Part shown: one piece after another, positions 1 to 5,559 of the stretch
Numbering within the stretch: position 1 is the stretch's first letter
Layout: every line of letters begins with the position of its first letter
From: Candidatus Omnitrophota bacterium
Lineage (GTDB): Bacteria; Ratteibacteria; UBA8468; MWAK01
NCBI GenBank assembly: GCA_018829455.1
Contig: JAHJUB010000022.1
Coordinates: forward strand, 1 to 5,666
Direction: 5' to 3'
DNA length: 5,666 nt
The notes under the pieces: model-generated
What the model saw: only the letters and a program-made list of their open reading frames with translations
What the model was told of the DNA's origin: nothing
Database searches by the model: none
Position numbers and translations under genes: made by a program

Positions 1-133
1 CTTCAGCCAGTTTTAAGAACAAAGGAATGTTGCTTTTCAAAAGCACGCAGGTGAAATTTTTTATCTCTAACTGGCTCGTTCTACCATAATACTAAAACGG
101 TAACCATAAGTAAGGAGGGAAGGTGATTTTCAG
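1..133. other. Leader region upstream of the phosphofructokinase gene
   Basis: I see no complete gene here. A tight hairpin lies at 31-45 (TGCTTT / AAAGCA around TCA), with a T-run at 57-62 that starts 11 bases after the stem, too far for a classical intrinsic terminator. An 8-base inverted repeat, AGCCAGTT (5-12) and AACTGGCT (69-76), encloses that hairpin and could form a larger stem. CATAAT at 85-90 is a possible -10 element, but no convincing -35 sits at the right distance, so I do not call a promoter. One forward frame is open from the window edge to a stop at 87-89 and could be the tail of an upstream gene, but 28 codons are too few to judge. Confidence 0.4.
112..127 (+). promoter_or_regulatory. 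Ribosome binding site that decides the GTG start of the phosphofructokinase
   Basis: Two overlapping anti-16S matches lie here. AAGGAGGG at 112-119 is 14 bases from the start codon, and AAGGTGAT at 120-127 ends 6 bases before GTG at 134. The second has the ideal spacing and resembles the 3' part of the full consensus AAGGAGGTGAT. No ATG lies in frame nearby, and the encoded N-terminus begins exactly at the conserved phosphofructokinase strand, so the GTG is well supported. Confidence 0.8.
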
Positions 134-1447
134 GTGAAAAACGTAGTTATCGCTCAGTCCGGAGGACCAACCGCGGTTATCAACAACAGCATCCGCGGAG
201 CAGTTGACGTCCTGAAAGCATCCGGCAAAGTCAGCCGGCTGTACGGTGCCCGGATGGGTATTATCGGCGTCTTACAGGAAGAATTGCTGGATATTACCGA
301 ACAGAGCGCCGGGCAAATCGCCCTTTTGGAGAGGACCCCTTCGGCCGGAGTTTTCGGCAGTTGCCGATACAAGATAAAGGTAGAAGAGGACCTGAACCGG
401 GTGGTGGCGGTTTTCGCCAAACACGATGTGGGTTATTTTTTTTACTGCGGCGGAAACGACTCAATGGATACCGCGGATAAGATTAATAATCTGGCGAAGG
501 AAAAGGGTCTGGACCTGGTTTGCGCCGGAATTGCCAAAACGATTGATAACGACGTAGGCGGCGGATTACAGCCGGACGGCACCTTTGCAATTTGCGACCA
601 CAACCCGGGTTACGGCAGCACCGTTAGAAGCCTGGCGGTCAATATTCTGGAAGCGAATCAGGAGAATAAGGCCAGTTATACCAGCGACCCGGTCCTGGTA
701 ATCGGCGTGATGGGCAGGAAGATCGGTTTTATTACCGCCGGCGCCCGGTTGGCTGACCCGGGTAGAGAGATGCCCCTGGCGCTTGTTCTGCCGGAGGCGT
801 TTGGTAAGACAAGTTCGGAAGAGAACCTGGAGTATATCACCCGGAAAGTTAACGAGAAACTGGAAGCGTTCGGGCGCTGCATCGTGGTTGTCAGCGAAGG
901 CGCAAACCTGGGCGACCTGGATATCCTGCGCGACAGTTTCGGTCACGAACAGTTCAGCGGGTCAGGCAAAACCGCCGAGGGGGTTTTAACTAACTATTTT
1001 AACGGTCTGGACCGGAAAGACAGTCAGGGCAGAGCAAAGGGCCGGCTTAAGGTTAGAGGTGTTGCCCGTTCGGAAAGACCCGGCACCAAACAGCGCCGTG
1101 AAATCGGGACCGTGTCCGAAGTTGACCTGTTTGAGGCCTATCAGGTGGGCGCTAAAGCCGCCCGGATTGCTTTGGAAGGAGAAGGCGGTTTTATGGCTAC
1201 CATTATCCGGGCGCCCGGCGCAAAATATCAGGTGGCTTTTGACAAGGTTCTTTTGAAGACGGTGGCTAACGCTGAAAGAAAGTTCCCGGCCGAATGGATT
1301 ACTGAAGACCGGATAGACGTCACCGAAGATTTTGTAAAATGGGCTCTGCCTCTGCTGGGCGGACCTTTACCGGTCTTTGCTAATTTTAAGGAGGTTTTTG
1401 CTCCGAATCTGTGCGGTAAGTATGTCCCTTTCGCCTATAGAACATAA
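134..1447 (+). CDS. pfp: PPi-dependent 6-phosphofructokinase (diphosphate--fructose-6-phosphate 1-phosphotransferase)
   Basis: This cytosolic glycolytic enzyme would interconvert fructose 6-phosphate and fructose 1,6-bisphosphate. The 437-residue protein is complete. The N-terminal phosphate-donor loop is QSGGPTAVINNS (8-19). GGNDS (106-110) replaces the GGDGS of ATP enzymes, with Asp109 where ATP-type enzymes have Gly. KTIDND (135-140) carries Lys135 where E. coli PfkA has Gly124, plus the catalytic-base Asp138. These two positions are the accepted markers of PPi rather than ATP use. GVMGR (191-195) and SEGA (254-257) are the expected fructose 6-phosphate-binding motifs, and EAYQVGAKAA (334-343) is the usual C-terminal helix. 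The residue before Lys135 is Ala134, where Pro is normal. The gene opens the cluster, with GTG start and good ribosome binding site, and its TAA stop lies two bases before repeat A. The family is near certain; donor choice is predicted from motifs, and some members with this GGND pattern have not been tested. Confidence 0.9.
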   Translation: MKNVVIAQSGGPTAVINNSIRGAVDVLKASGKVSRLYGARMGIIGVLQEELLDITEQSAGQIALLERTPSAGVFGSCRYKIKVEEDLNRVVAVFAKHDVGYFFYCGGNDSMDTADKINNLAKEKGLDLVCAGIAKTIDNDVGGGLQPDGTFAICDHNPGYGSTVRSLAVNILEANQENKASYTSDPVLVIGVMGRKIGFITAGARLADPGREMPLALVLPEAFGKTSSEENLEYITRKVNEKLEAFGRCIVVVSEGANLGDLDILRDSFGHEQFSGSGKTAEGVLTNYFNGLDRKDSQGRAKGRLKVRGVARSERPGTKQRREIGTVSEVDLFEAYQVGAKAARIALEGEGGFMATIIRAPGAKYQVAFDKVLLKTVANAERKFPAEWITEDRIDVTEDFVKWALPLLGGPLPVFANFKEVFAPNLCGKYVPFAYRT

Positions 1448-1449
1448 AT

Positions 1450-1540
1450 TGTAGGGGCTTGATTTATCAAGCCCGCGGTCATTGCGAGCGTAGTTTGCGC
1501 GGCAATCTCGTTTTCGGGTTCCATAAATGGAACCCCTACA
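1450..1540. repeat. Intergenic mosaic palindromic repeat A (GTAGGGGC type with a nested CATTGCGAG type)
   Basis: The element is bounded by perfect 8-base terminal inverted repeats, TGTAGGGG (1450-1457) and CCCCTACA (1533-1540). Its left half is a hairpin (GGGCTTGA 1455-1462 with TCAAGCCC 1467-1474) followed by GCG. Its right half is a 9-base-pair hairpin (1516-1524 with 1527-1535). Between them, 1478-1515 is a different repeat type starting GTCATTGCGAG and ending GGCAATCTCG, itself with inverted ATTGC/GCAAT ends (1481-1485, 1502-1506). In repeat B the two halves sit side by side, so A looks like the same element with a 38-base insert. A T6 run at 1541-1546 follows the right hairpin after 5 bases, so weak terminator activity is possible. 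The ATG at 1527 lies inside this repeat. Confidence 0.85.
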
Positions 1541-1546
1541 TTTTTT

Positions 1547-1550
1547 GGAG
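1547..1550 (+). promoter_or_regulatory. Ribosome binding site that fixes the HAD gene start at 1557
   Basis: GGAG lies 6 bases before the ATG at 1557, standard spacing. The alternative in-frame ATG at 1527 is embedded in the right hairpin of repeat A, with no comparable site upstream. This supports the shorter reading. Confidence 0.75.
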
Positions 1551-1556
1551 AACAAT

Positions 1557-2600
1557 ATGCCTTTAACTAAACTTACTCAGAAAGAGATTAAGGAAGACCC
1601 GGAACAGCAATTGAGAAATTTCAAGCGGACCAAGGATTTTCTGGTGGCCATTGATACCGATGGCTGCGTGACCGACAACATGAACGGAAAACAAGTCCTT
1701 ATCTTTCATCCCCAGTATCTGGAATTTTACCAATTATGGGGGATTGAATCTTATTTCCGGGAATCGGCCGAGTACTACAACCTTTTTTCTATCCATCGGG
1801 GCTGCAACCGGTTCCTGGCCACCCAGTTTATCCTGAAAGCGCTGGCGGCCAGAAAAGATGTTGCCGTCGCCGCGGCAGAAAAAGGGGTTATGCTGCCGGA
1901 GATAAAACCACTTGATGATTATATCTCCTACTGTAGCCGGAATAACCTGGGTTTGGGAAACCCAAGCCTGGAAAAATTCCTCGCCACCCGGCCTCTGAAC
2001 CTTGCTCTTTATAAACTACTGGGCTGGAGCGAAGCGGTAAATCGGACTTTTCCCTTCATCAACACCAAAATCCTACCCTTTGATAACGTAAGGGAGTCCT
2101 TGAAACTGATGGCGGAGAATGCGGACGTCCTGGTGGTTTCCCAGACTCCGTATGAAGACCTGGTCAATTACTGGGAAGCCCAGGGGATTTCCGGGCACAT
2201 CCAGATTATTGCCGGCCAGGAAATGGGCAATAAGACGCACCATATCAAGGTTGTTAAAGAGGCCGGCGGGTACGAGGACAGCAAGGTGCTGATGCTCGGA
2301 GACGGCGACGGCGATTACCAGGCGGTTAAGGAGAACAACGGACTTTTTTACCCGATACCGGCCGGGTTTGAGCCGGAAGCCTGGCGTAAATTTCCGGAAA
2401 GGTTTGAACTGTTTTTGAAAGGGGAATATAAAGGGGAGATTGAAGATAAACTTTTCTCCGAATTTTCCAAAGTTTTGCTTACCACGCCGCCCTGGGAAGA
2501 GCCGGGTTACGACCACAAAAAGGCATACCGGGAGAATCAGGAAATAAGAAAGACGCTGTACGCCAGACTTTATCCCAACGGCCGTCTGCTGGTAATGTAG
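1557..2600 (+). CDS. HAD-superfamily hydrolase, probable phosphatase, substrate unknown
   Basis: The protein has 347 residues from the ATG at 1557. HAD motif I is DTDGCVTD (33-40), with nucleophile Asp33 and acid/base Asp35, the D-x-D pattern of phosphatases and phosphomutases. Motif II is the hydrophobic strand VLVVSQT with Ser195 (191-197). A motif III lysine is probably Lys226 or Lys231. Motif IV is MLGDGDGDY (246-254), with Asp249 and Asp253 for Mg binding. About 150 residues lie between motifs I and II, so a sizeable helical cap (about 40-180) probably sets specificity. About 80 residues follow motif IV, rich in Phe, Lys and Glu, and probably form a helical extension. There is no signal peptide or membrane segment, so it is probably cytosolic. 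An upstream in-frame ATG at 1527 would add 10 residues encoded by repeat A and is disfavoured. The TAG stop is supplied by repeat B. The superfamily is well supported, but I do not recognise a characterised subfamily. Confidence 0.8.
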   Translation: MPLTKLTQKEIKEDPEQQLRNFKRTKDFLVAIDTDGCVTDNMNGKQVLIFHPQYLEFYQLWGIESYFRESAEYYNLFSIHRGCNRFLATQFILKALAARKDVAVAAAEKGVMLPEIKPLDDYISYCSRNNLGLGNPSLEKFLATRPLNLALYKLLGWSEAVNRTFPFINTKILPFDNVRESLKLMAENADVLVVSQTPYEDLVNYWEAQGISGHIQIIAGQEMGNKTHHIKVVKEAGGYEDSKVLMLGDGDGDYQAVKENNGLFYPIPAGFEPEAWRKFPERFELFLKGEYKGEIEDKLFSEFSKVLLTTPPWEEPGYDHKKAYRENQEIRKTLYARLYPNGRLLVM

Positions 2601-2647
2601 GGGCGCCATTCATGTCGCCCGCGGGTCGGATAAATCCGACCCCTACA
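2596..2647. repeat. Intergenic palindromic repeat B (GTAGGGGC type, compact form)
   Basis: This is a 52-base element with the same 8-base terminal inverted repeats as A (TGTAGGGG 2596-2603, CCCCTACA 2640-2647). The left hairpin pairs GGGCGCCAT with ATGTCGCCC with one mismatch (2601-2609 and 2612-2620). The right hairpin is a perfect 9 base pairs, GGGTCGGAT with ATCCGACCC (2623-2631 and 2634-2642), around AA. The HAD gene stop TAG (2598-2600) is part of the left terminal repeat, and the ATG at 2612 is part of the left hairpin. The arm sequences differ from A while the terminal repeats and the GCCCGCG centre are kept, which is typical of compensatory variation in palindromic repeats. Confidence 0.85.
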
Positions 2648-2662
2648 AAACACATAAAAACT

Positions 2663-4003
2663 ATGCTATTCGGCAAAGGTAGTTCGGAAACTTTCTTCTC
2701 CGACGCAGAACTGGCATCTCTCTGTCTTGAAGGACTGAAGAAAGGTAATTTCAGCGGCAAAAAAGTTCTGGTAATCATCCCGGATACCACCCGGTCCGGC
2801 CCGATTAAACTGATTTTCCGGGCAATCTGCGAAGCCCTGCAACCGCAAGCCGGAAAGGTTGATTTTATTATCGCTTTGGGGACCCATCCGGAGATGTCCG
2901 AGGAAAAGGTAAACTCTCATTTGGGGCTGACGGTTGATGAAAGAAACGGCCAATTCCGTAATGTGGGAATATTTCAGCACCGCTGGTCTCATTCTGAGGA
3001 ATTAAGGCAGATAGGCGTTATTACTGCGGCCCGGATGGCGGAGATTTCCGCCGGCCTTTTGGTAGAGGATATTCCGGTAACGATCAATAAGAAAGTTTTT
3101 GACTACCAGGAACTCATCCTGGTCGGCCCGGTCTTCCCCCACGAAGTAGTCGGTTTTTCCGGCGGCTATAAATACCTTTTCCCCGGTATCGCCGGTCCCC
3201 AATTCCTCCATAAATTTCACTGGCTGGGCGCGCTCATCACTAATCCCAAGATAAACGGAACCAAAGATACTCCGGTCAGACAGGCGCTCAACGAAGCCGC
3301 CTCATTCCTTAATATTCCCATTACAAATATTTGTTATGTTGTTAAGGAAAAGAAGACCTTTGGTCTGTACATCGGCGGGCCGGAGGCGTGGTCAGAGGCG
3401 GCCGATCTTTCCGGCAAACTTAACATCCGATACGTGGAAAAGAGTTTTCACACCGTTTTATCTATGGCCCCGGAGATGTACGAAGACATCTGGACCGCCG
3501 GAAAGTGTATGTATAAACTGGAACCGGTTGTGGCGGACAAAGGGACCCTGATAATTTACGCGCCTCACATTACCGAGGTTTCCTATACCCACGGAGACGA
3601 TATTAAGAAAGTGGGTTATCACACCCGCGATTTTTTCTTGAAGCAATGGGATAAATTTAAAGATATCTCCGGGGCCATCCTGGCGCATTCCACCCACGTA
3701 AAAGGAATCGGCACCTATGCTATTTTTCCCCCTCACCTTTCTCCTCTCCCCCACGGGGAGAGGCTGGGTGAGGGGGACGATAAGGTGGGGGGGTACGAAG
3801 AACCCCGTATTAACGTGGTCCTGGCGACCGGAATTCCGGAGGAAGAATGCCGGAGAATCAATCTCGGTTATCTGGATTTTCGGAAGATAAATATTGCGGA
3901 TTACACCGATAAAGAGGACCAGGGTATCCTGAAGGTGGAGAACGCCGGAGAGGTGCTTTTCCGCCTGGCCGGCGGCGCCGTCCCGGATGTAGATAAACCG
4001 TAG
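2663..4003 (+). CDS. LarA-family nickel-pincer racemase/epimerase homologue with an in-frame repeat insertion
   Basis: This resembles LarA (lactate racemase and relatives acting on other 2-hydroxyacids or sugar acids), which uses a covalently bound nickel-pincer nucleotide. From the ATG at 2663 it has 446 residues. PDTTR (40-44) matches the LarA D-x-T-R substrate/cofactor loop. ALGTH (71-75) is also typical. PHEVVGFSGGYK (159-170) holds His160 and Lys170, and His186 follows; spacings of 10 and 16 match His174, Lys184 and His200 of Lactobacillus plantarum LarA. His106 or His110 may be the second catalytic histidine. LATGIPEEEC and INLGYLD near the C-terminus are also LarA-like. Residues about 356-377 are encoded by repeat D and are foreign to the fold. 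Homology starts at this Met, but it has no ribosome binding site. An in-frame ATG at 2612, inside repeat B and 8 bases after AGGGG, would add 17 residues. No cofactor-synthesis genes (larB, larC, larE) are in the window. Family confident, substrate unknown. Confidence 0.85.
   Translation: MLFGKGSSETFFSDAELASLCLEGLKKGNFSGKKVLVIIPDTTRSGPIKLIFRAICEALQPQAGKVDFIIALGTHPEMSEEKVNSHLGLTVDERNGQFRNVGIFQHRWSHSEELRQIGVITAARMAEISAGLLVEDIPVTINKKVFDYQELILVGPVFPHEVVGFSGGYKYLFPGIAGPQFLHKFHWLGALITNPKINGTKDTPVRQALNEAASFLNIPITNICYVVKEKKTFGLYIGGPEAWSEAADLSGKLNIRYVEKSFHTVLSMAPEMYEDIWTAGKCMYKLEPVVADKGTLIIYAPHITEVSYTHGDDIKKVGYHTRDFFLKQWDKFKDISGAILAHSTHVKGIGTYAIFPPHLSPLPHGERLGEGDDKVGGYEEPRINVVLATGIPEEECRRINLGYLDFRKINIADYTDKEDQGILKVENAGEVLFRLAGGAVPDVDKP
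3728..3776. repeat. Palindromic repeat D inserted in frame in the LarA-family gene
   Basis: The outer stem pairs CCCCCTCACC (3728-3737) with GGTGAGGGGG (3767-3776), 10 base pairs. The inner stem pairs CCTCTCCCC (3743-3751) with GGGGAGAGG (3755-3763), 9 base pairs around a CAC loop. Small internal loops lie at 3738-3742 and 3764-3766. In the reading frame it encodes PHLSPLPHGERLGEG, a peptide I recall as the translation of a dispersed CCTCACCC/GGGTGAGG repeat seen in many bacterial genomes (unverified here). It sits between HVKGIGTYAIF and EEPRINVVLATGIPEE, which are nearly adjacent in LarA relatives. A G-rich tail, AAGGTGGGGGGG at 3782-3793, partly echoes the right arm. Confidence 0.85.
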
Positions 4004-4050
4004 GGGCTCGATCCCGGTCTAATACATACAGGGACAAGTTTATCGAGCCC
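4000..4050. repeat. Palindromic repeat C, half-element with an enlarged loop
   Basis: GTAGGGGC (4000-4007) opens it, and the perfect 9-base-pair stem GGGCTCGAT (4004-4012) with ATCGAGCCC (4042-4050) is followed by GCG, as in the left half of A. The loop is 29 bases (4013-4041) instead of the 2-4 in A and B, and there is no right half or CCCCTACA end. The racemase stop TAG (4001-4003) lies in the terminal repeat, just as the HAD stop lies in repeat B. Confidence 0.75.
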
Positions 4051-4066
4051 GCGTAGGATTCTGCGT

Positions 4067-4070
4067 AGGA
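4067..4070 (+). promoter_or_regulatory. Ribosome binding site of the GHKL ATPase gene, in a short direct repeat
   Basis: AGGA lies 7 bases before the ATG at 4078. It belongs to the second copy of an 8-base direct repeat GCGTAGGA (4051-4058 and 4063-4070). The first copy merges with the end of repeat C. Confidence 0.65.
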
Positions 4071-4077
4071 AAAAATT

Positions 4078-5559
4078 ATGGGAGAGACGCGCGTTAATCT
4101 GAAACACTTGCTTGAGGATATCCGGGACAGTTACCCCTGCCCTCAGGAGGAAGCCATTATTACCGAACTCATTGCCAATGCGCTGGATTCCGGCGCTTCG
4201 GAAATCCGGTTTTTTACTGTTTTAGAGTCGAAAACTATGAGTGTCGTGGATAACGGAGAAGGTATGAGGCGGCGGGACCTGAAAGAATATCATGACATTG
4301 CGGCAACCACAAAGGTAAGAGGCAAAGGCATCGGATTTGCCGGTGTGGGGGTAAAATTAGCGCTTCTGGTCGCGGAAAAAGTTGTTACGGAAACCAAGAG
4401 AGGTTCTTTTCATAAAGCAACCCAGTGGAGATTGGAAGGTGTCCAGCGTGCTCCCTGGGAATATGTAGAACCAAACAAAATGGTTGGTTCAGCTAATGGC
4501 ACCGCCATTTCTATTGTGCTTCATAACAACAATTCGGAACTACTTAAGGACAGTTTCATTGAGCAGGCGCTTCACGCCCACTTTTATCCGGTTTTAGATA
4601 AAGAGTTTATGGATAGAATCCTCAGGTATGTGTACAAAAAAGGCGTTGCATTTTTTGTCAATGACCGAAAGGTCGCGCTCTTGGAAACTGAAAAACCGTC
4701 CCAAAGAAAATCTTTTTTAGTTAAACTAGGAAAAAGAGGCCGAGCGGTTGGTATTGGATTTCTGGACCGGCACGAAGAAGAACTTCCGGAAGACCAAAGG
4801 GGTATGGCTATATCTACCTACGGGAAAGTTATTAAACGGGGCTGGGACTGGGTCGGGGTTACTCCCCGAAATCCAAGGTGCTTGACCGGGATTGTGGAGA
4901 TACCCCAACTTTCTGAAATCTTAACCACCAACAAAGCGGATTTTCTTAAGGATCTAAAAAGTCTAAAAAAATATTACCGTTACCGGAAGGCTATTCAGAG
5001 CATAGTGGAATCAATTCTTCAGGAATTTGGAGAAACCAACATTTTCCTGCAAGAACCGGAAAAGAATCTAAAGCCTTTAGAAAAAGAGATTGAACAGGTT
5101 TTAGGAAATATGCTCAATGATTTCCCCGAATTGAGCCCTTTACTGGGTAGACGGGAAAGCGGCGAATCAGGCGGCGGGGTTGCGCCGGATTCAGAAAACC
5201 CGTTCGTCGGAACGTCCCTGCCCGAACCTGAACGGCCAGAGGGAAAAATTCCCGAACAGGTGATTGAGCCGGGACTGGAATCAGCCGGACCAGACCGTCA
5301 ACACGAAATTAGACGAAGACGAGCCGGTTTAACCCTAAGTTTTGAAAACGCTCCGGAGCGTAAGGAATTAGGCTGGTTGGTAGAAAATACGATCTGGATA
5401 AACGAAGGACACCCGGCCTACCAAAGGGCGATGAACAGCGCCGCAGAGAACTACCACTTACTTCTCTCGGTTGCCTGGGTGCTCTCGAGTTATCTGGGAG
5501 GCGAGAAATCTCCCCAAGATTTCATAAACCAGTTTCTTTCCGGTTGGGGAAGCGTATGA
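4078..5559 (+). CDS. GHKL-fold ATPase (MutL/Hsp90/MORC-like), function unknown
   Basis: The protein has 493 residues. The ATP site is complete. The N-box ELIANALDSGA (30-40) has Glu30 as probable general base and Asn34 as probable Mg ligand. The G1 box DNGEGM (58-63) has Asp58 for adenine. TTKVRGKGIGFAGVGVKLAL (77-96) is the ATP lid and G2 glycine motif, and NGTAI (140-144) is a G3-like element. Residues about 160-310 fit an S5-like transducer; LTTNKADF (282-289) resembles the lysine loop that reaches the nucleotide in MutL and Hsp90. A Gly/Pro/Glu-rich linker (about 356-410) leads to a separate C-terminal domain with an Arg-rich start (RRRR 412-415) and WINEGHPAYQRA (440-451). No histidine-kinase phosphoacceptor or membrane segment is seen, so signalling kinase is unlikely. 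ATP-driven dimer gating on DNA or a protein client is inferred. Its stop overlaps the next start. Parts (for example 4681-4740 and 4921-4980) are only 30-33% GC by hand count, more AT-rich than the metabolic genes. Confidence 0.8.
   Translation: MGETRVNLKHLLEDIRDSYPCPQEEAIITELIANALDSGASEIRFFTVLESKTMSVVDNGEGMRRRDLKEYHDIAATTKVRGKGIGFAGVGVKLALLVAEKVVTETKRGSFHKATQWRLEGVQRAPWEYVEPNKMVGSANGTAISIVLHNNNSELLKDSFIEQALHAHFYPVLDKEFMDRILRYVYKKGVAFFVNDRKVALLETEKPSQRKSFLVKLGKRGRAVGIGFLDRHEEELPEDQRGMAISTYGKVIKRGWDWVGVTPRNPRCLTGIVEIPQLSEILTTNKADFLKDLKSLKKYYRYRKAIQSIVESILQEFGETNIFLQEPEKNLKPLEKEIEQVLGNMLNDFPELSPLLGRRESGESGGGVAPDSENPFVGTSLPEPERPEGKIPEQVIEPGLESAGPDRQHEIRRRRAGLTLSFENAPERKELGWLVENTIWINEGHPAYQRAMNSAAENYHLLLSVAWVLSSYLGGEKSPQDFINQFLSGWGSV
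5546..5551 (+). promoter_or_regulatory. Ribosome binding site of the last, truncated gene
   Basis: GGGGAA ends 4 bases before the ATG at 5556 and 7 bases before a second in-frame ATG at 5559. It lies inside the last codons of the ATPase gene, which fits translational coupling. Confidence 0.55.

Noticed and set aside
3..89. End of an upstream gene in forward frame 3
   Set aside because: The frame is open from the edge to a stop at 87-89, but 28 codons without a recognisable motif cannot be told from chance.
566..946. Reverse-strand open frame of 126 codons
   Set aside because: It lies wholly inside the phosphofructokinase gene, whose family motifs are unambiguous, and its translation shows no recognisable domain.
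1511..1546. Intrinsic terminator after the phosphofructokinase
   Set aside because: The right hairpin of repeat A is followed by TTTTTT, but only after 5 bases, and the hairpin is explained as part of the repeat. Partial termination remains possible, so I mention it in the repeat entry only.
1527..1556. Longer start for the HAD gene at ATG 1527
   Set aside because: This ATG is inside the right hairpin of repeat A without a ribosome binding site, whereas ATG 1557 has GGAG 6 bases upstream.
2073..2609. Reverse-strand open frame of 178 codons
   Set aside because: It is antisense to the HAD gene, begins in repeat B, and covers the region encoding HAD motifs II and IV. I saw no motif in its translation.
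3721..3800. Frameshift or pseudogene in the LarA-family gene
   Set aside because: The abrupt change to PHLSPLPHGERLGEG looked like a frameshift, but the same frame continues into conserved LarA C-terminal sequence, so it is an in-frame insertion.
1450..4050. CRISPR array
   Set aside because: The repeats are palindromic elements over a kilobase apart, with variable arms and genes between them, not regularly spaced units.
4078..5559. Sensor histidine kinase
   Set aside because: The GHKL ATP-binding boxes are shared with kinases, but there is no phosphoacceptor histidine helix or sensor segment, and the N-box lies at residue 30 as in MutL and Hsp90.
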